Below are positions 50,171 through 57,639 of a stretch of 59,991 nt of DNA, in pieces (position 1 is the stretch's first letter; each line of letters begins with the position of its first letter). The notes below the pieces were generated by a model that saw nothing but the letters and a program-made list of their open reading frames with translations, had not been told where the DNA came from and made no database searches. Source of the DNA: a virus. The stretch spans positions 1-59,991 of the IMG/VR virus record IMGVR_UViG_3300038426_000231. One strand, given 5' to 3'. The position numbers and the translations under genes were made by a program.

Positions 50171-51118
50171 ATGAACACTTTTGCACATAATTTTAATATC
50201 GGCGCTGCAATCAATCCCGGCGTACTTCTTCGCCAGCAAACTCCACTTACCTTGGACGCGTTGCGCCACTTTGCGCCTAGCGCTTTCGCCACAGAGGCGC
50301 ATGAATCCCGTTCTGCCCGGTATACCTATATTCCTACCTCCGAGATTATCGCCGGGCTTATGAAAGAAGGCTTTCAGCCTTTCAAGGCCACTCAAAGCCG
50401 CTGCAGGATTGCAGGCAAGGAAGATTTTACAAAGCATCTGATTCGTTTTCGTCACCCCGATTCTTTTAACGCAATTCAGCGTGTTGGCGATTCCGTTCCT
50501 GAAGTGGTTTTAGTCAATTCGCACGATGGCACAAGCGCTTACAAGCTTTCTGCCGGCTTGTTCCGGCTGGTTTGCTCAAACGGGCTTATGGTCTCTGATT
50601 CAACCGTTCAGATGCTTTCCGTACAACACAAGGGCGATATCGTGCACGATGTGATTGAGGGATCTTTCCAGATCGTTCAGCAGTCGGAAAAGTCTCTTGC
50701 GCGCGCCGATGAGTGGAATCAGCTCCAGTTAACAGCGGGCGAACAAGGCGCATTCGCCGATGCTGCCCGCCAGCTCCGTTTCGCGGATGCGGAAGGCGAA
50801 ATTAAGACGCCGATTACCGCCGAGCAACTTTTGCGCCCGCGCCGTGAAGCCGATGCAGCGGCCGCTATTGACTGGCGTCGACCCACGAACCCAAAGCCGG
50901 ATCTTTGGCACACTCTGAATGTGGTGCAGGAAAATGTGATTCGCGGCGGGCTGCACGGTTTTGCTCAAGGCGTTGACGCACAGACAGGGCGCAAGACTGC
51001 CCGCCGCGTCACTACGCGCGAAGTAAAGGGCATTGATCAAGACGTAAAGCTGAATCGGGCTTTGTGGATGCTGGCGGAACGTATGGCAGAACTCAAGGGC
51101 CAGACCGTAGCGGCGTAA
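50171..51118 (+). CDS. DUF932-family protein
   Basis: The 315-residue protein matches the DUF932 family of phages and plasmids: YIPTSEIIAGLMKEGFQPF (about 52-70), then HLIRFRHPD (about 93-101), and KLSAGLFRLVCSNGLMVSDS (about 125-144), the family hallmark. Its C-terminus has RALWMLAERMAELKG. A GAGGATTC ribosome binding site precedes the ATG. The family has no proven activity but is frequent in early regions of phages and conjugative plasmids. A GCGCGGCC-type hairpin lies in the leader. Confidence 0.8.
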   Translation: MNTFAHNFNIGAAINPGVLLRQQTPLTLDALRHFAPSAFATEAHESRSARYTYIPTSEIIAGLMKEGFQPFKATQSRCRIAGKEDFTKHLIRFRHPDSFNAIQRVGDSVPEVVLVNSHDGTSAYKLSAGLFRLVCSNGLMVSDSTVQMLSVQHKGDIVHDVIEGSFQIVQQSEKSLARADEWNQLQLTAGEQGAFADAARQLRFADAEGEIKTPITAEQLLRPRREADAAAAIDWRRPTNPKPDLWHTLNVVQENVIRGGLHGFAQGVDAQTGRKTARRVTTREVKGIDQDVKLNRALWMLAERMAELKGQTVAA

Positions 51119-51120
51119 CT

Positions 51121-51160
51121 TCCGCATCGGGGGCGGGCGCAATGCCCGCCCATTCCTTCA
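51121..51160 (+). terminator. GC-rich hairpin between early genes
   Basis: GGGCGGGC (51131-51138) pairs with GCCCGCCC (51144-51151) around GCAAT. No T run follows, so it may act as a leader stem like those before other early genes rather than a terminator. Confidence 0.4.
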
Positions 51161-51185
51161 GCCACAAAACCGAAAGGATGCGCCC

Positions 51186-51977
51186 ATGTTCAGGATTGAA
51201 TTTCATCTAAGTTATCAGGACCAAGTCTGTTTTGATGTTTTCGGGCACGATACTATACGCCAGATTGAAACCTATTCCGCGCCTAAGCATACGCTTGATT
51301 ACATGCGTTCAACGTTCAACCACAACGGCGACGATACAGCTTTCGAGCGCAACATTTTGAGCCGTCAAGGCGGCGCCGTAATTTGTTCTGTGCATGGTGA
51401 CCGGGACCGCTACCCTTATCGCTGGACGCCGGAAGCCTACGCACTATTCGTGGGCGAGCGCTACCGCATGCACGCCGATTACATGGTAGAGCATGCCAAG
51501 AGGGCCAAAAAATACGGGGCAGACTGGCCAGACGCGGAACCGATGCGCCCAATCCCGCGCCCCATCTACTTTGATAGGGATTTAAACCGCTATCAGCTTG
51601 AGCCGTGGTTTAACTCGGCGGTTCGCGCCAGCATGAAAAACGCGGCCATCCTCACCGAGCGTATGCGTGCCTATGATGCGATACGCGGGGCGCGTGTTGG
51701 AGATTGGATCGATACTCCCGCAGGCCAATTCAGGATTGCACACGACTGGGGGGAATCTGTTCAACCTACCATGTACACGGCAGAAGAGAATCAAGGCTTT
51801 TACCTTGGCAGTGCTATTTCCTACAGTGGCAGTCTAGGCAACTCAATCCCGCTTGCACAGCTCCAGCCCACGGAAGAAACGCGCCCGGCCCTCGTTTGGT
51901 TTTTCAGCGAAGACGAGGTGCGCGCCCATAACGGCGTGTATTTGCGGGCAGACTTCCGCGTCTTCCGGCTGGCATAA
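51186..51977 (+). CDS. Hypothetical 263-residue early protein
   Basis: Begins MFRIEFHLSYQDQVCFDVFG. It has a mixed alpha/beta N-terminal domain, a central helical section (YRMHADYMVEHAKRAKKYGA) and a C-terminal domain with ARVGDWIDTPAGQFRIAHDW and GFYLGSAISYSGSLG, resembling proteins of plasmid origin. AAAGGATGCG precedes the ATG. A perfect GGGCGGGC/GCCCGCCC hairpin lies upstream of it. Function unknown. Confidence 0.65.
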   Translation: MFRIEFHLSYQDQVCFDVFGHDTIRQIETYSAPKHTLDYMRSTFNHNGDDTAFERNILSRQGGAVICSVHGDRDRYPYRWTPEAYALFVGERYRMHADYMVEHAKRAKKYGADWPDAEPMRPIPRPIYFDRDLNRYQLEPWFNSAVRASMKNAAILTERMRAYDAIRGARVGDWIDTPAGQFRIAHDWGESVQPTMYTAEENQGFYLGSAISYSGSLGNSIPLAQLQPTEETRPALVWFFSEDEVRAHNGVYLRADFRVFRLA

Positions 51978-51988
51978 CCCACAGCCTA

Positions 51989-52030
51989 TTTGATAGCGTG
52001 ACCAACTTTTAACCGGCGCATGGCGCCAAG
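51989..52030 (+). promoter_or_regulatory. Early leader element, copy 2, with hairpin
   Basis: TTTGATAGCGTGACCAAC followed by AACCGGCGCATGGCGCCAAGA-type sequence; the GGCGC/GCGCC stem precedes a GGAG ribosome binding site. Other copies lie at 49443, 53029, 54256, 55177, 56255, 57565 and 58340. Confidence 0.6.
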
Positions 52031-52045
52031 ACCCGGAGCAAAAAA

Positions 52046-52282
52046 ATGTACACAACTTTCGAAGATGAACGCGCGGTATACGTCCACCCAAACGGTGAGG
52101 CGTTAGTAACGGCAACGATCAACGGAAAGCGCTCATATGTTGCCGCAACAAAAGACGGATTCCGCACCGATTACCCGATTGATTACGGTACCGGGCAAGT
52201 GGGCTGGGATAATCCGGAGTGGTTCACGGAAGGATTCAAGAGCAAGGCCCGCAAGGCCATTCTTGCCGGAAAGGGGCTTTAG
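52046..52282 (+). CDS. Small early protein, 78 residues
   Basis: Begins MYTTFEDERAVYVHPNGEAL and has a beta-type body with YVAATKDGFRTDYPIDYGTG, then a basic helical end. CGGAGCAAAA precedes the ATG and the shared leader element lies 57 bases upstream. Function unknown. Confidence 0.6.
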   Translation: MYTTFEDERAVYVHPNGEALVTATINGKRSYVAATKDGFRTDYPIDYGTGQVGWDNPEWFTEGFKSKARKAILAGKGL

Positions 52283-52294
52283 GTGGAATACAGA

Positions 52295-52489
52295 ATGAAC
52301 GTCCAATGCAGAGACCGTATCAGCGGGCGAACGGGCTGTTTCATCGCAGATACAAACCATGAGGCACTATCGCCTGTTTTTAACGATCTATCAGGGCTGT
52401 ACCCGTGGATGCACGAAAACGGATGGAAGTCTGAAGAACGTTACGGGAACGAGTTCACACCGTGGCGAGTGGTCAGAACAAGAAACTAA
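52295..52489 (+). CDS. Small early protein, 64 residues
   Basis: ATG 52295 behind AGGTGG gives MNVQCRDRISGRTGCFIADT. A GTG 12 bases earlier, at the end of the previous gene, is also in frame. It is a compact domain with NDLSGLYPWMHENGW. Function unknown. Confidence 0.55.
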   Translation: MNVQCRDRISGRTGCFIADTNHEALSPVFNDLSGLYPWMHENGWKSEERYGNEFTPWRVVRTRN

Positions 52490-52535
52490 CCTTGTGCCTG
52501 TCCGTGGGCATGGTACGCGGGCAGAACAGGAAAAC

Positions 52536-52721
52536 ATGCCTATATACCGTGTCAAAGTCACCTGTGAAGCGTGGGTTAGCGCTTTCGTCGAAGTCAACGC
52601 GCCAAACGAAACGAGCGCCAACAAACTAGCACCGGCACAGGCTCAAGAAAATGCGGGCGAAATGCAATGGAGCTATGACGGATTAGTCGACGGATCTGAA
52701 TTTACCGCATTGCCCGAGTAA
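52536..52721 (+). CDS. Small early protein, 61 residues
   Basis: ATG 52536 behind CAGGAAAAC gives MPIYRVKVTCEAWVSAFVEV then a Gln/Glu-rich helix and SYDGLVDGSEFTALPE. Small folded beta protein. The longer in-frame start lies in a different gene and is rejected. Function unknown. Confidence 0.55.
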   Translation: MPIYRVKVTCEAWVSAFVEVNAPNETSANKLAPAQAQENAGEMQWSYDGLVDGSEFTALPE

Positions 52722-52768
52722 GAACAGTTGCCCACCCATGGGCCGGTACGTGGGCAAAGGAAGGAAAC

Positions 52769-53005
52769 ATGCTGAACACTGAAACCAACACTCCCGCAAT
52801 AGAGGCGCGCATTTTGAAAGCCGCAAACGGAAAGCTAGTCAATCCAGCCCGCCGTTACACGGAATTTCGCGCCTTCTTCGAGCATGGCCAATGGTGGATA
52901 GAACATTTGCCGAGTGGCGCACAGTGGTCTGTCTGCGATGCGTCTGGCCCCAGCTGCCCCGATGGATTCGACTTCGAGCAAGTCACACGGGGCGATGAAG
53001 ATTAG
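52769..53005 (+). CDS. Small early protein, 78 residues
   Basis: Begins MLNTETNTPAIEARILKAAN; contains HGQWWIEHLPSGAQWSVCDA, reminiscent of a small single-domain protein of the early regions of plasmids. AAGGAAGGAAAC precedes the start. A GCCCAC/GTGGGC hairpin lies in the leader. Function unknown. Confidence 0.6.
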   Translation: MLNTETNTPAIEARILKAANGKLVNPARRYTEFRAFFEHGQWWIEHLPSGAQWSVCDASGPSCPDGFDFEQVTRGDED

Positions 53006-53012
53006 GCGCAAA

Positions 53013-53027
53013 GTCTAGATTCTGGAC
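53013..53027. promoter_or_regulatory. 15-bp palindrome, copy 3
   Basis: GTCTAGATTCTGGAC, one mismatch from the perfect dyad, immediately before the early leader element at 53029. Its location between early genes fits an operator for the downstream transcript. Confidence 0.55.
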
Positions 53028-53028
53028 T

Positions 53029-53046
53029 TTTGATAGTGTGACCAAA
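53029..53046 (+). promoter_or_regulatory. Early leader element, copy 3
   Basis: TTTGATAGTGTGACCAAA directly after palindrome copy 3. It is followed by a GGGTACCC-containing stem and the AACCGGCGCATAGCGCCAAGA-type hairpin before the DUF6573 gene. Confidence 0.6.
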
Positions 53047-53128
53047 ATTTTGAACCTGGCCGGGTACCCGGTCGGACTGAGGAGTACATTTCAACCGGCG
53101 CATAGCGCCAAGAGTGGAGCAAAAAGCA

Positions 53129-53578
53129 ATGCCCGAACAAGATGATTTTTTTGGCGAAGTAATTTCCAGCTATACGCGTGCGGAAGCAATCAAGGATGGT
53201 GTTTTGGTGGATCTTTCGGACTCGTCTTGTAATTTCCGCCCTGGACTGAACATCCTGCAAGAAGCAGGAATCAAATTTCCCGTTGCCATGACGCGCGCTG
53301 CTTTTGATCGTACCGTACAAAAGCTGGGCGAGCCCTTGCCGCCTGCCCAAGACGTAAGCGGGCGGCTGTGGGACGTGCTGACTATGCTTAAATACGCCAT
53401 CCGCACCAGCGCGGGCGGTGACCTGCTTTTCTTTACCGTGCGCGTCTGGAATTGGGTTTATATCAAAGGTGACCGCACGAATCGCTTTAAACATGAAGAC
53501 GTTCGTCTGAAGGCTGTTTGCGGCCCCGGCGACAACGCAGAGCCCGTGATTACGATCATGCTCCCGGATGAGGATTAG
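53129..53578 (+). CDS. DUF6573-like early protein
   Basis: ATG 53129 gives 149 residues beginning MPEQDDFFGEVISSYTRAEA, matching the DUF6573-like proteins found in phages and plasmids: IKDGVLVDLSDS at about 22-33 and FPVAMTRAAFDRTVQKLGEP at about 52-71. GTGGAG lies upstream. A GTG five codons earlier is in frame. The function of the family is unknown; its place in plasmid leading regions suggests an early establishment role. Confidence 0.7.
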   Translation: MPEQDDFFGEVISSYTRAEAIKDGVLVDLSDSSCNFRPGLNILQEAGIKFPVAMTRAAFDRTVQKLGEPLPPAQDVSGRLWDVLTMLKYAIRTSAGGDLLFFTVRVWNWVYIKGDRTNRFKHEDVRLKAVCGPGDNAEPVITIMLPDED

Positions 53579-53581
53579 GCC

Positions 53582-53800
53582 ATGGGAGGCAATCGCAAAT
53601 ACGGCTTCAGGCGTGGTGCTCACCACGTAAAAAACTGGTGGGAGGTTCCATTTTTCTGTGACGGTTGCCAGAAAACGCACGGGCCGAAAGTCGAGCGCAA
53701 CAAACTGTTAGACGGTCGCGTTCTTTGCAATCGTCAGTATTACAAGGAACTAGACAAGCAACAGGCTAATGCGCAGAAACGCGCCGTACAGGAAAGGTGA
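53582..53800 (+). CDS. Small zinc-finger-like protein
   Basis: The 72-residue protein has CDGCQKTHGPKVERNKLLDG then RVLC (about residues 26-49), a CxxC...C zinc-ribbon half with a further Cys, and a charged helical end. It follows the DUF6573 gene by three bases. Possibly a regulator or nucleic acid-binding protein. Confidence 0.6.
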   Translation: MGGNRKYGFRRGAHHVKNWWEVPFFCDGCQKTHGPKVERNKLLDGRVLCNRQYYKELDKQQANAQKRAVQER

Positions 53801-53804
53801 TTCT

Positions 53805-54248
53805 ATGTCTTGCTTTGTCGTTTCGGACGCACACATTCACGCGCTCATTGCAACGGCTATTCATGGCCCAAAGGACGCACAGGAACACGTCCGCCGTGGT
53901 TTGTGGCATGTATGGTTCAGACCTGAACGGAAACATGCGGCTTTGGAATGCGCCGATAAAATCGGCCAGATGCTTTTAGGCGAGAATCTGAAAAGTTACG
54001 GCGTCCACTATCCGAGCGAAGCAGATCCCGAAGGCGATGCAGCGCGCGCGGCCGCCTATCGCTTTCCTGTATCCGTGGAACCGCTCATGCGCGTGCAGAC
54101 GTTGAAGGCTATTTTCTGCCTGGAGTATCAGTCAGATGCCTGTGAGAACTGGAAGGCATCGGACGCAGCACATTTCCTGCAACAGTTGCGTCTGCAAACC
54201 ATTCAATCTTTGCCCGGCTATGAAGAAGCAGTTTACGAAATAAACTAA
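53805..54248 (+). CDS. Hypothetical early protein, 147 residues
   Basis: ATG 53805 behind GAAAGGTG gives MSCFVVSDAHIHALIATAIH, a start I have seen in proteins of plasmids and phages of unknown role. It has RFPVSVEPLMRVQTLKAIFC in the centre and ends helical. In-frame residues upstream overlap the previous gene and are rejected. Confidence 0.65.
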   Translation: MSCFVVSDAHIHALIATAIHGPKDAQEHVRRGLWHVWFRPERKHAALECADKIGQMLLGENLKSYGVHYPSEADPEGDAARAAAYRFPVSVEPLMRVQTLKAIFCLEYQSDACENWKASDAAHFLQQLRLQTIQSLPGYEEAVYEIN

Positions 54249-54255
54249 CTTCTCT

Positions 54256-54275
54256 TTTGATAGCGTGACCAACAT
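54256..54275 (+). promoter_or_regulatory. Early leader element, copy 4
   Basis: TTTGATAGCGTGACCAACAT, followed by ACCCGGCTCAGCCGGAG, a CCGGC/GCCGG stem variant, then CTGAGGAC before the next ATG. Confidence 0.6.
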
Positions 54276-54315
54276 TTCAACCCACACCCGGCTCAGCCGG
54301 AGAACTGAGGACGTA

Positions 54316-54753
54316 ATGAGATTCAGGCTCGAAATTGAACTTGACAACGACGCCATGCAAACCGGAACCGATGTAATCAAGGCTCTGCGGGAAAGCCTCA
54401 AGGATGAAGAAAAGTTGAAATTGGATGATGGAACGGCGGGCAGTCTTTGGGACCGAAATGGAAACACCGTTGGTAAATGGGAAGTCAACGAAAGACGGAG
54501 TCTTTCCGAGATCTTTGCCGCAATCCCCGTTACCACCAGCAACCCCGCTTTGCAGGGCTATTGCATCAGCGAGAACGAACAAGCACCGCTGAGCCCGAAG
54601 GACCGCACCACGCTTGCCGCAATCCCCGCCGCTATGCCTGTCGGCATTCTTAGCCCCGAAGCACCGCACCCGTTCAACGATAAGGATATCGTGGGTTTCT
54701 GCTCCGTTTGTGGCATGAGAAAGCATCATCCCGATGCGAATTATATCGAGTAA
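54316..54753 (+). CDS. Hypothetical early protein with CxxC motif
   Basis: ATG 54316 behind CTGAGGAC gives 145 residues starting MRFRLEIELDNDAMQTGTDV, with a C-terminal GFCSVCGMRKHHPD (about 127-140), likely a zinc site. Function unknown. In-frame upstream residues lie in the leader element. Confidence 0.6.
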   Translation: MRFRLEIELDNDAMQTGTDVIKALRESLKDEEKLKLDDGTAGSLWDRNGNTVGKWEVNERRSLSEIFAAIPVTTSNPALQGYCISENEQAPLSPKDRTTLAAIPAAMPVGILSPEAPHPFNDKDIVGFCSVCGMRKHHPDANYIE

Positions 54754-54831
54754 CCGGCAACTGGTAAGCATTCCTTACCAGTTCAACTACAACCTTTAAC
54801 CGCCGCACAGCGGCAGAATTGAGCGTACATC

Positions 54832-55149
54832 ATGGCACAGGAACCAGAACAGACAATTTCCCTTCCGGCACTCAACAACGAACAAGGCGCGGCACAGCTT
54901 CAACTCACCACAAACAAGTACAGCAATGGTCAGATGGTTTCATCTGCGCACATTTATTTTGTCAGGGATGGACTCATTACATTTGAAGTTTTTGGCGACT
55001 TCCGCAAAGTCCTGTTACGCACCACAGCCCGCGCCACACAAAAAGCGCTCGACCTTCAGCACTCCAGCGTTTTTACTCCCGATGCTATCGAAGCCCTCAA
55101 GTCAGAAGCCATCGTCTTCTATGCTGCCAAGAAAAAATCGGCGGCTTAG
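54832..55149 (+). CDS. Small early protein, 105 residues
   Basis: Begins MAQEPEQTISLPALNNEQGA, with beta strands (HIYFVRDGLITFEVFGDF) and an alpha end with Lys-rich AAKKKSAA. GAGCGTAC precedes the ATG. A CCGCCGCACAGCGGC-type hairpin lies upstream, although this copy lacks the TTTGATAG part. Function unknown. Confidence 0.6.
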   Translation: MAQEPEQTISLPALNNEQGAAQLQLTTNKYSNGQMVSSAHIYFVRDGLITFEVFGDFRKVLLRTTARATQKALDLQHSSVFTPDAIEALKSEAIVFYAAKKKSAA

Positions 55150-55176
55150 TTCAAAATCAGGAGTCTAGTCGCCTAT

Positions 55177-55196
55177 TTGATAGGTGACCAAAAAAC
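55177..55196 (+). promoter_or_regulatory. Early leader element, copy 5
   Basis: TTTGATAGGTGACCAAAAAA, followed by AACCGGCGCACAGCGCCAAG (hairpin) and the methyltransferase start. Confidence 0.6.
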
Positions 55197-55239
55197 AATT
55201 CCTAACCGGCGCACAGCGCCAAGAAAGCAGAGTCTCACC

Positions 55240-56226
55240 ATGGCAACCATGACTATGACCGCCGCAATGCCCGACGCCTCCAAGCTCATCAACCGTTTCC
55301 GCACATGGGCCGATGCCCTGCAAAACCAGATTGATCACTTGGGCCGTCCCATGACAGAGAACCCGACGCCAAAGAGAAACAAACAGTATCAGATGCGTAT
55401 GCACGATTGCCGCAACCTGGAGCGCACACAAAAGGCATTGCGCGCCCTGGCCGATGCCCACGAACGCGGAACCGTTCCCACCGAGTTGGCCGAACTCAAA
55501 AAGAAAGACGAAATACGCCTGCTGGTGCGCAAGTCTATTTCTGGTGAGGGTGGTTATTACTCCTGCATTGAGTCAAAAGACTACGCCGAGACCTCGCCCG
55601 TTGCCCGCTTGCTGCAATCCATGATTGAGGGCAATTCCGCCGAGCGCACCGAGCGGGAGCGCTTGCGCAAAATCGGCGAGCTAGAGGCCGAAATCAAACT
55701 CTCCAGTATTCCCGGATACTTCCCCACACAAGCCCCTGTGATTGAAATCATGCTGCGCCGTGCGCGCATTGAGCCCGGCATGAAGGTACTAGAGCCTGAA
55801 GCCGGAAGCGGGCACATTGCCGACGACGTGCGTGCGGCGGTTCCTGGCGTCATCCTGGAAGTGATTGAGCCGGTGTACAAGCTGCGCGAACTCCTGCGCC
55901 TGAAGGGGTACAAGCTGGTGGGCGATGACTTCCTGCAGTTATCGTGCGCCGATCTGGGCCAGTATGACCGCATTGTGATGAATCCGCCTTTTGAACGGCA
56001 GCAGGATCTTGAACACATCCGCCATGCCTACAAGTTTCTTGCCCCGCGCGGCGTGCTGGTCTCTGTTCTCAGTCCCAGTTTTGAATTCCGCAGTGACCGC
56101 AAGAGCACCGAGTTTCGCGCTTGGCTCGACGAGGTAAACGCCACGTGGGAAAACCTGCCCGATGGTGCTTTCAAGGCTAGCGGTACCGGCGTCAGCACGC
56201 GGCTGCTGCTGATTGAGCGCAGCTAG
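55240..56226 (+). CDS. Adenine-type DNA methyltransferase
   Basis: The 328-residue protein (ATG 55240) has a class I SAM-methyltransferase core: VLEPEAGSGHIADDV (about 183-197) is motif I, EVIEPVYKLRELL is motif II, and MNPPFERQQDLEH (about 246-258) is the NPPF catalytic motif of N6-adenine or N4-cytosine DNA methyltransferases. The N-terminal 100 residues (QYQMRMHDCRNLERTQKALR) form a separate helical region. No restriction partner is visible, so self-protection or gene regulation are likely roles. It follows an early leader element and hairpin. Confidence 0.8.
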   Translation: MATMTMTAAMPDASKLINRFRTWADALQNQIDHLGRPMTENPTPKRNKQYQMRMHDCRNLERTQKALRALADAHERGTVPTELAELKKKDEIRLLVRKSISGEGGYYSCIESKDYAETSPVARLLQSMIEGNSAERTERERLRKIGELEAEIKLSSIPGYFPTQAPVIEIMLRRARIEPGMKVLEPEAGSGHIADDVRAAVPGVILEVIEPVYKLRELLRLKGYKLVGDDFLQLSCADLGQYDRIVMNPPFERQQDLEHIRHAYKFLAPRGVLVSVLSPSFEFRSDRKSTEFRAWLDEVNATWENLPDGAFKASGTGVSTRLLLIERS

Positions 56227-56254
56227 ACAAGCACTCCCACGCCCACGGTCCCCT

Positions 56255-56272
56255 TTTGATAGGGGACCAAAA
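56255..56272 (+). promoter_or_regulatory. Early leader element, copy 6
   Basis: TTTGATAGGGGACCAAAA, a variant with GGGGACC. No hairpin like the others follows; the gene starts 33 bases later. Confidence 0.55.
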
Positions 56273-56304
56273 TTTCAAACGAGAAAACTTTGAGGGATAG
56301 ACCC

Positions 56305-56553
56305 ATGAGCTACACACAGGCCATGAAGTGGCAACGCACCCACCGCAAGGGAACCCGGCAGCCGGTGATCATGTCGACCGGCTCCGGATTCTGGCCTGCG
56401 TATGGCTGGCTGAAAAACGATTTTTGGCCTTATCTTGAACGGTGCAAGGCGGCTGGTATCGAACCGATGGAATGCCAAGCCTATTACAACGCAGGTTTGA
56501 GAGGTGGTGCGGGTGACCCGCGCTTGACCGACGCAGAACAGACAGAGGAGTAA
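56305..56553 (+). CDS. Small early protein, 82 residues
   Basis: ATG 56305 (MSYTQAMKWQRTHRKGTRQP). It has an aromatic centre (FWPAYGWLKNDFWPYLERCK) and an acidic C-terminus. TGAGGGATAG precedes it. Function unknown. Confidence 0.6.
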   Translation: MSYTQAMKWQRTHRKGTRQPVIMSTGSGFWPAYGWLKNDFWPYLERCKAAGIEPMECQAYYNAGLRGGAGDPRLTDAEQTEE

Positions 56554-56558
56554 CCACA

Positions 56559-56780
56559 ATGCCACGCAAACACAATGCCGAACCGGGCGCGCTCATGCAC
56601 GCATCCACTGAAGAAGTTCTCTGGATCTACAGCATGGGGAAGCGCTTTCAGGTTCGCGCCATCACCACCAGCGATGAACAGTCGAACGCTTTCATGAACT
56701 CGCATAGGGATACGGCCCTTATCGCCTGTTATGGACCGTTTCAGATCATCGCCAACGTGTACCAAGGTGTCCGGGAATAA
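56559..56780 (+). CDS. Small early protein, 73 residues
   Basis: Begins MPRKHNAEPGALMHASTEEV; GAGGAG lies eight bases ahead. It contains a beta-type VLWIYSMGKRFQVRAITTSD. Five bases separate it from the previous gene. Function unknown. Confidence 0.6.
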   Translation: MPRKHNAEPGALMHASTEEVLWIYSMGKRFQVRAITTSDEQSNAFMNSHRDTALIACYGPFQIIANVYQGVRE

Positions 56781-56847
56781 GCCCGAACACCTTAGAAAAC
56801 GGACTGCAACTCCCAGCCGGTGCCCAGCACCAGAAAGGTTTTTCTCC

Positions 56848-57456
56848 ATGGCTCTTCTGGCCACACTTCCCGCCCCATTCAGTGAACTGGAGCCGTCCCG
56901 CCATCCTGGACGCCCGCCGCTCAGCCCGGAAGAACGCGAAGCACGCCGGCAAGCGCGCAATCAAGCTCGCCGTGACCAGCGCCGCGCCGTCCGCGAAGCC
57001 AAAACCCCACCAGTGCCCGTGGAACCCGCGCCCCTTCCTCTACCAGCTCCACCGCCCCCGCCTACGCCTGCCAGCGTTGCGCCTACGCCCCGCGTCTATT
57101 TCTCCCTCGGCCAGCGCGCCCGCGCCCTGCTCGGCTTTGGTGTAGGCGCATTCGTTCCCTTGGCAAGCTATACCGTCGTGCACGTGGAAGTCGATCAACG
57201 GCCTGGCATGTGGTTTCTGGTGGCCGGTGGTCTTGTTTATTCGTCCATCAGCGTCTATATGTGGGCCGTCAAAATGTTTCATTGGAAGCTGCGCGCCCTC
57301 GGCTTTGTCGCACTGCTGGAATGCACGCTCACATTTTGTGAAATTCGCTGGCTCAGTCTTGCCGGACTCGTCATTTTGATGCTGTTGAATGCTCTCAATG
57401 CGGCCGTTGCCCTGCAACAGTCTGAACCACCGACGATTCCCAAAAGCGCCGACTAG
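56848..57456 (+). CDS. Pro-rich multi-pass membrane protein
   Basis: ATG 56848 gives 202 residues with an Arg/Glu-rich and then Pro/Ala-rich N-terminal cytosolic part (about 1-82) and about four hydrophobic segments (around 90-112, 121-141, 147-165 and 168-190). A GGTGC/GCACC hairpin sits before the start. It resembles no family I can name. A membrane position next to a membrane diguanylate cyclase invites a link, but this is only proximity. Confidence 0.6.
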   Translation: MALLATLPAPFSELEPSRHPGRPPLSPEEREARRQARNQARRDQRRAVREAKTPPVPVEPAPLPLPAPPPPPTPASVAPTPRVYFSLGQRARALLGFGVGAFVPLASYTVVHVEVDQRPGMWFLVAGGLVYSSISVYMWAVKMFHWKLRALGFVALLECTLTFCEIRWLSLAGLVILMLLNALNAAVALQQSEPPTIPKSAD

Positions 57457-57466
57457 CAGGCGCATA

Positions 57467-57481
57467 GTCCAGATTCTGGAC
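57467..57481. promoter_or_regulatory. 15-bp palindrome, copy 4
   Basis: Perfect GTCCAGATTCTGGAC, placed 173 bases before the cyclase gene and just after the membrane protein stop. Confidence 0.6.
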
Positions 57482-57499
57482 AGGCATCTCTGAATTTAA

Positions 57500-57513
57500 T
57501 GCACCACAGTGCG
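57500..57513. promoter_or_regulatory. TGCACCACAGTGCG dyad before cyclase gene
   Basis: One mismatch from the perfect dyad at 49684-49697. It lies 19 bases after palindrome copy 4. The cyclase region therefore carries two unrelated operator-like sites. Confidence 0.6.
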
Positions 57514-57564
57514 GCTATGACTTGACACTGCGGTAAAGAAAGAAGAAAGTTCTAAAAGGGTCTA

Positions 57565-57582
57565 TTTGATAGAGGACCAAAA
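57565..57582 (+). promoter_or_regulatory. Early leader element, copy 7
   Basis: TTTGATAGAGGACCAAAA, followed by AACCGGCAGAACACGCCATA and a GGAGCACAGCTCC stem before the cyclase start. Confidence 0.6.
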
Positions 57583-57639
57583 TTCTAACCGGCAGAACAC
57601 GCCATAGCCGGAGCACAGCTCCAAGAATCGGAGAATGTT

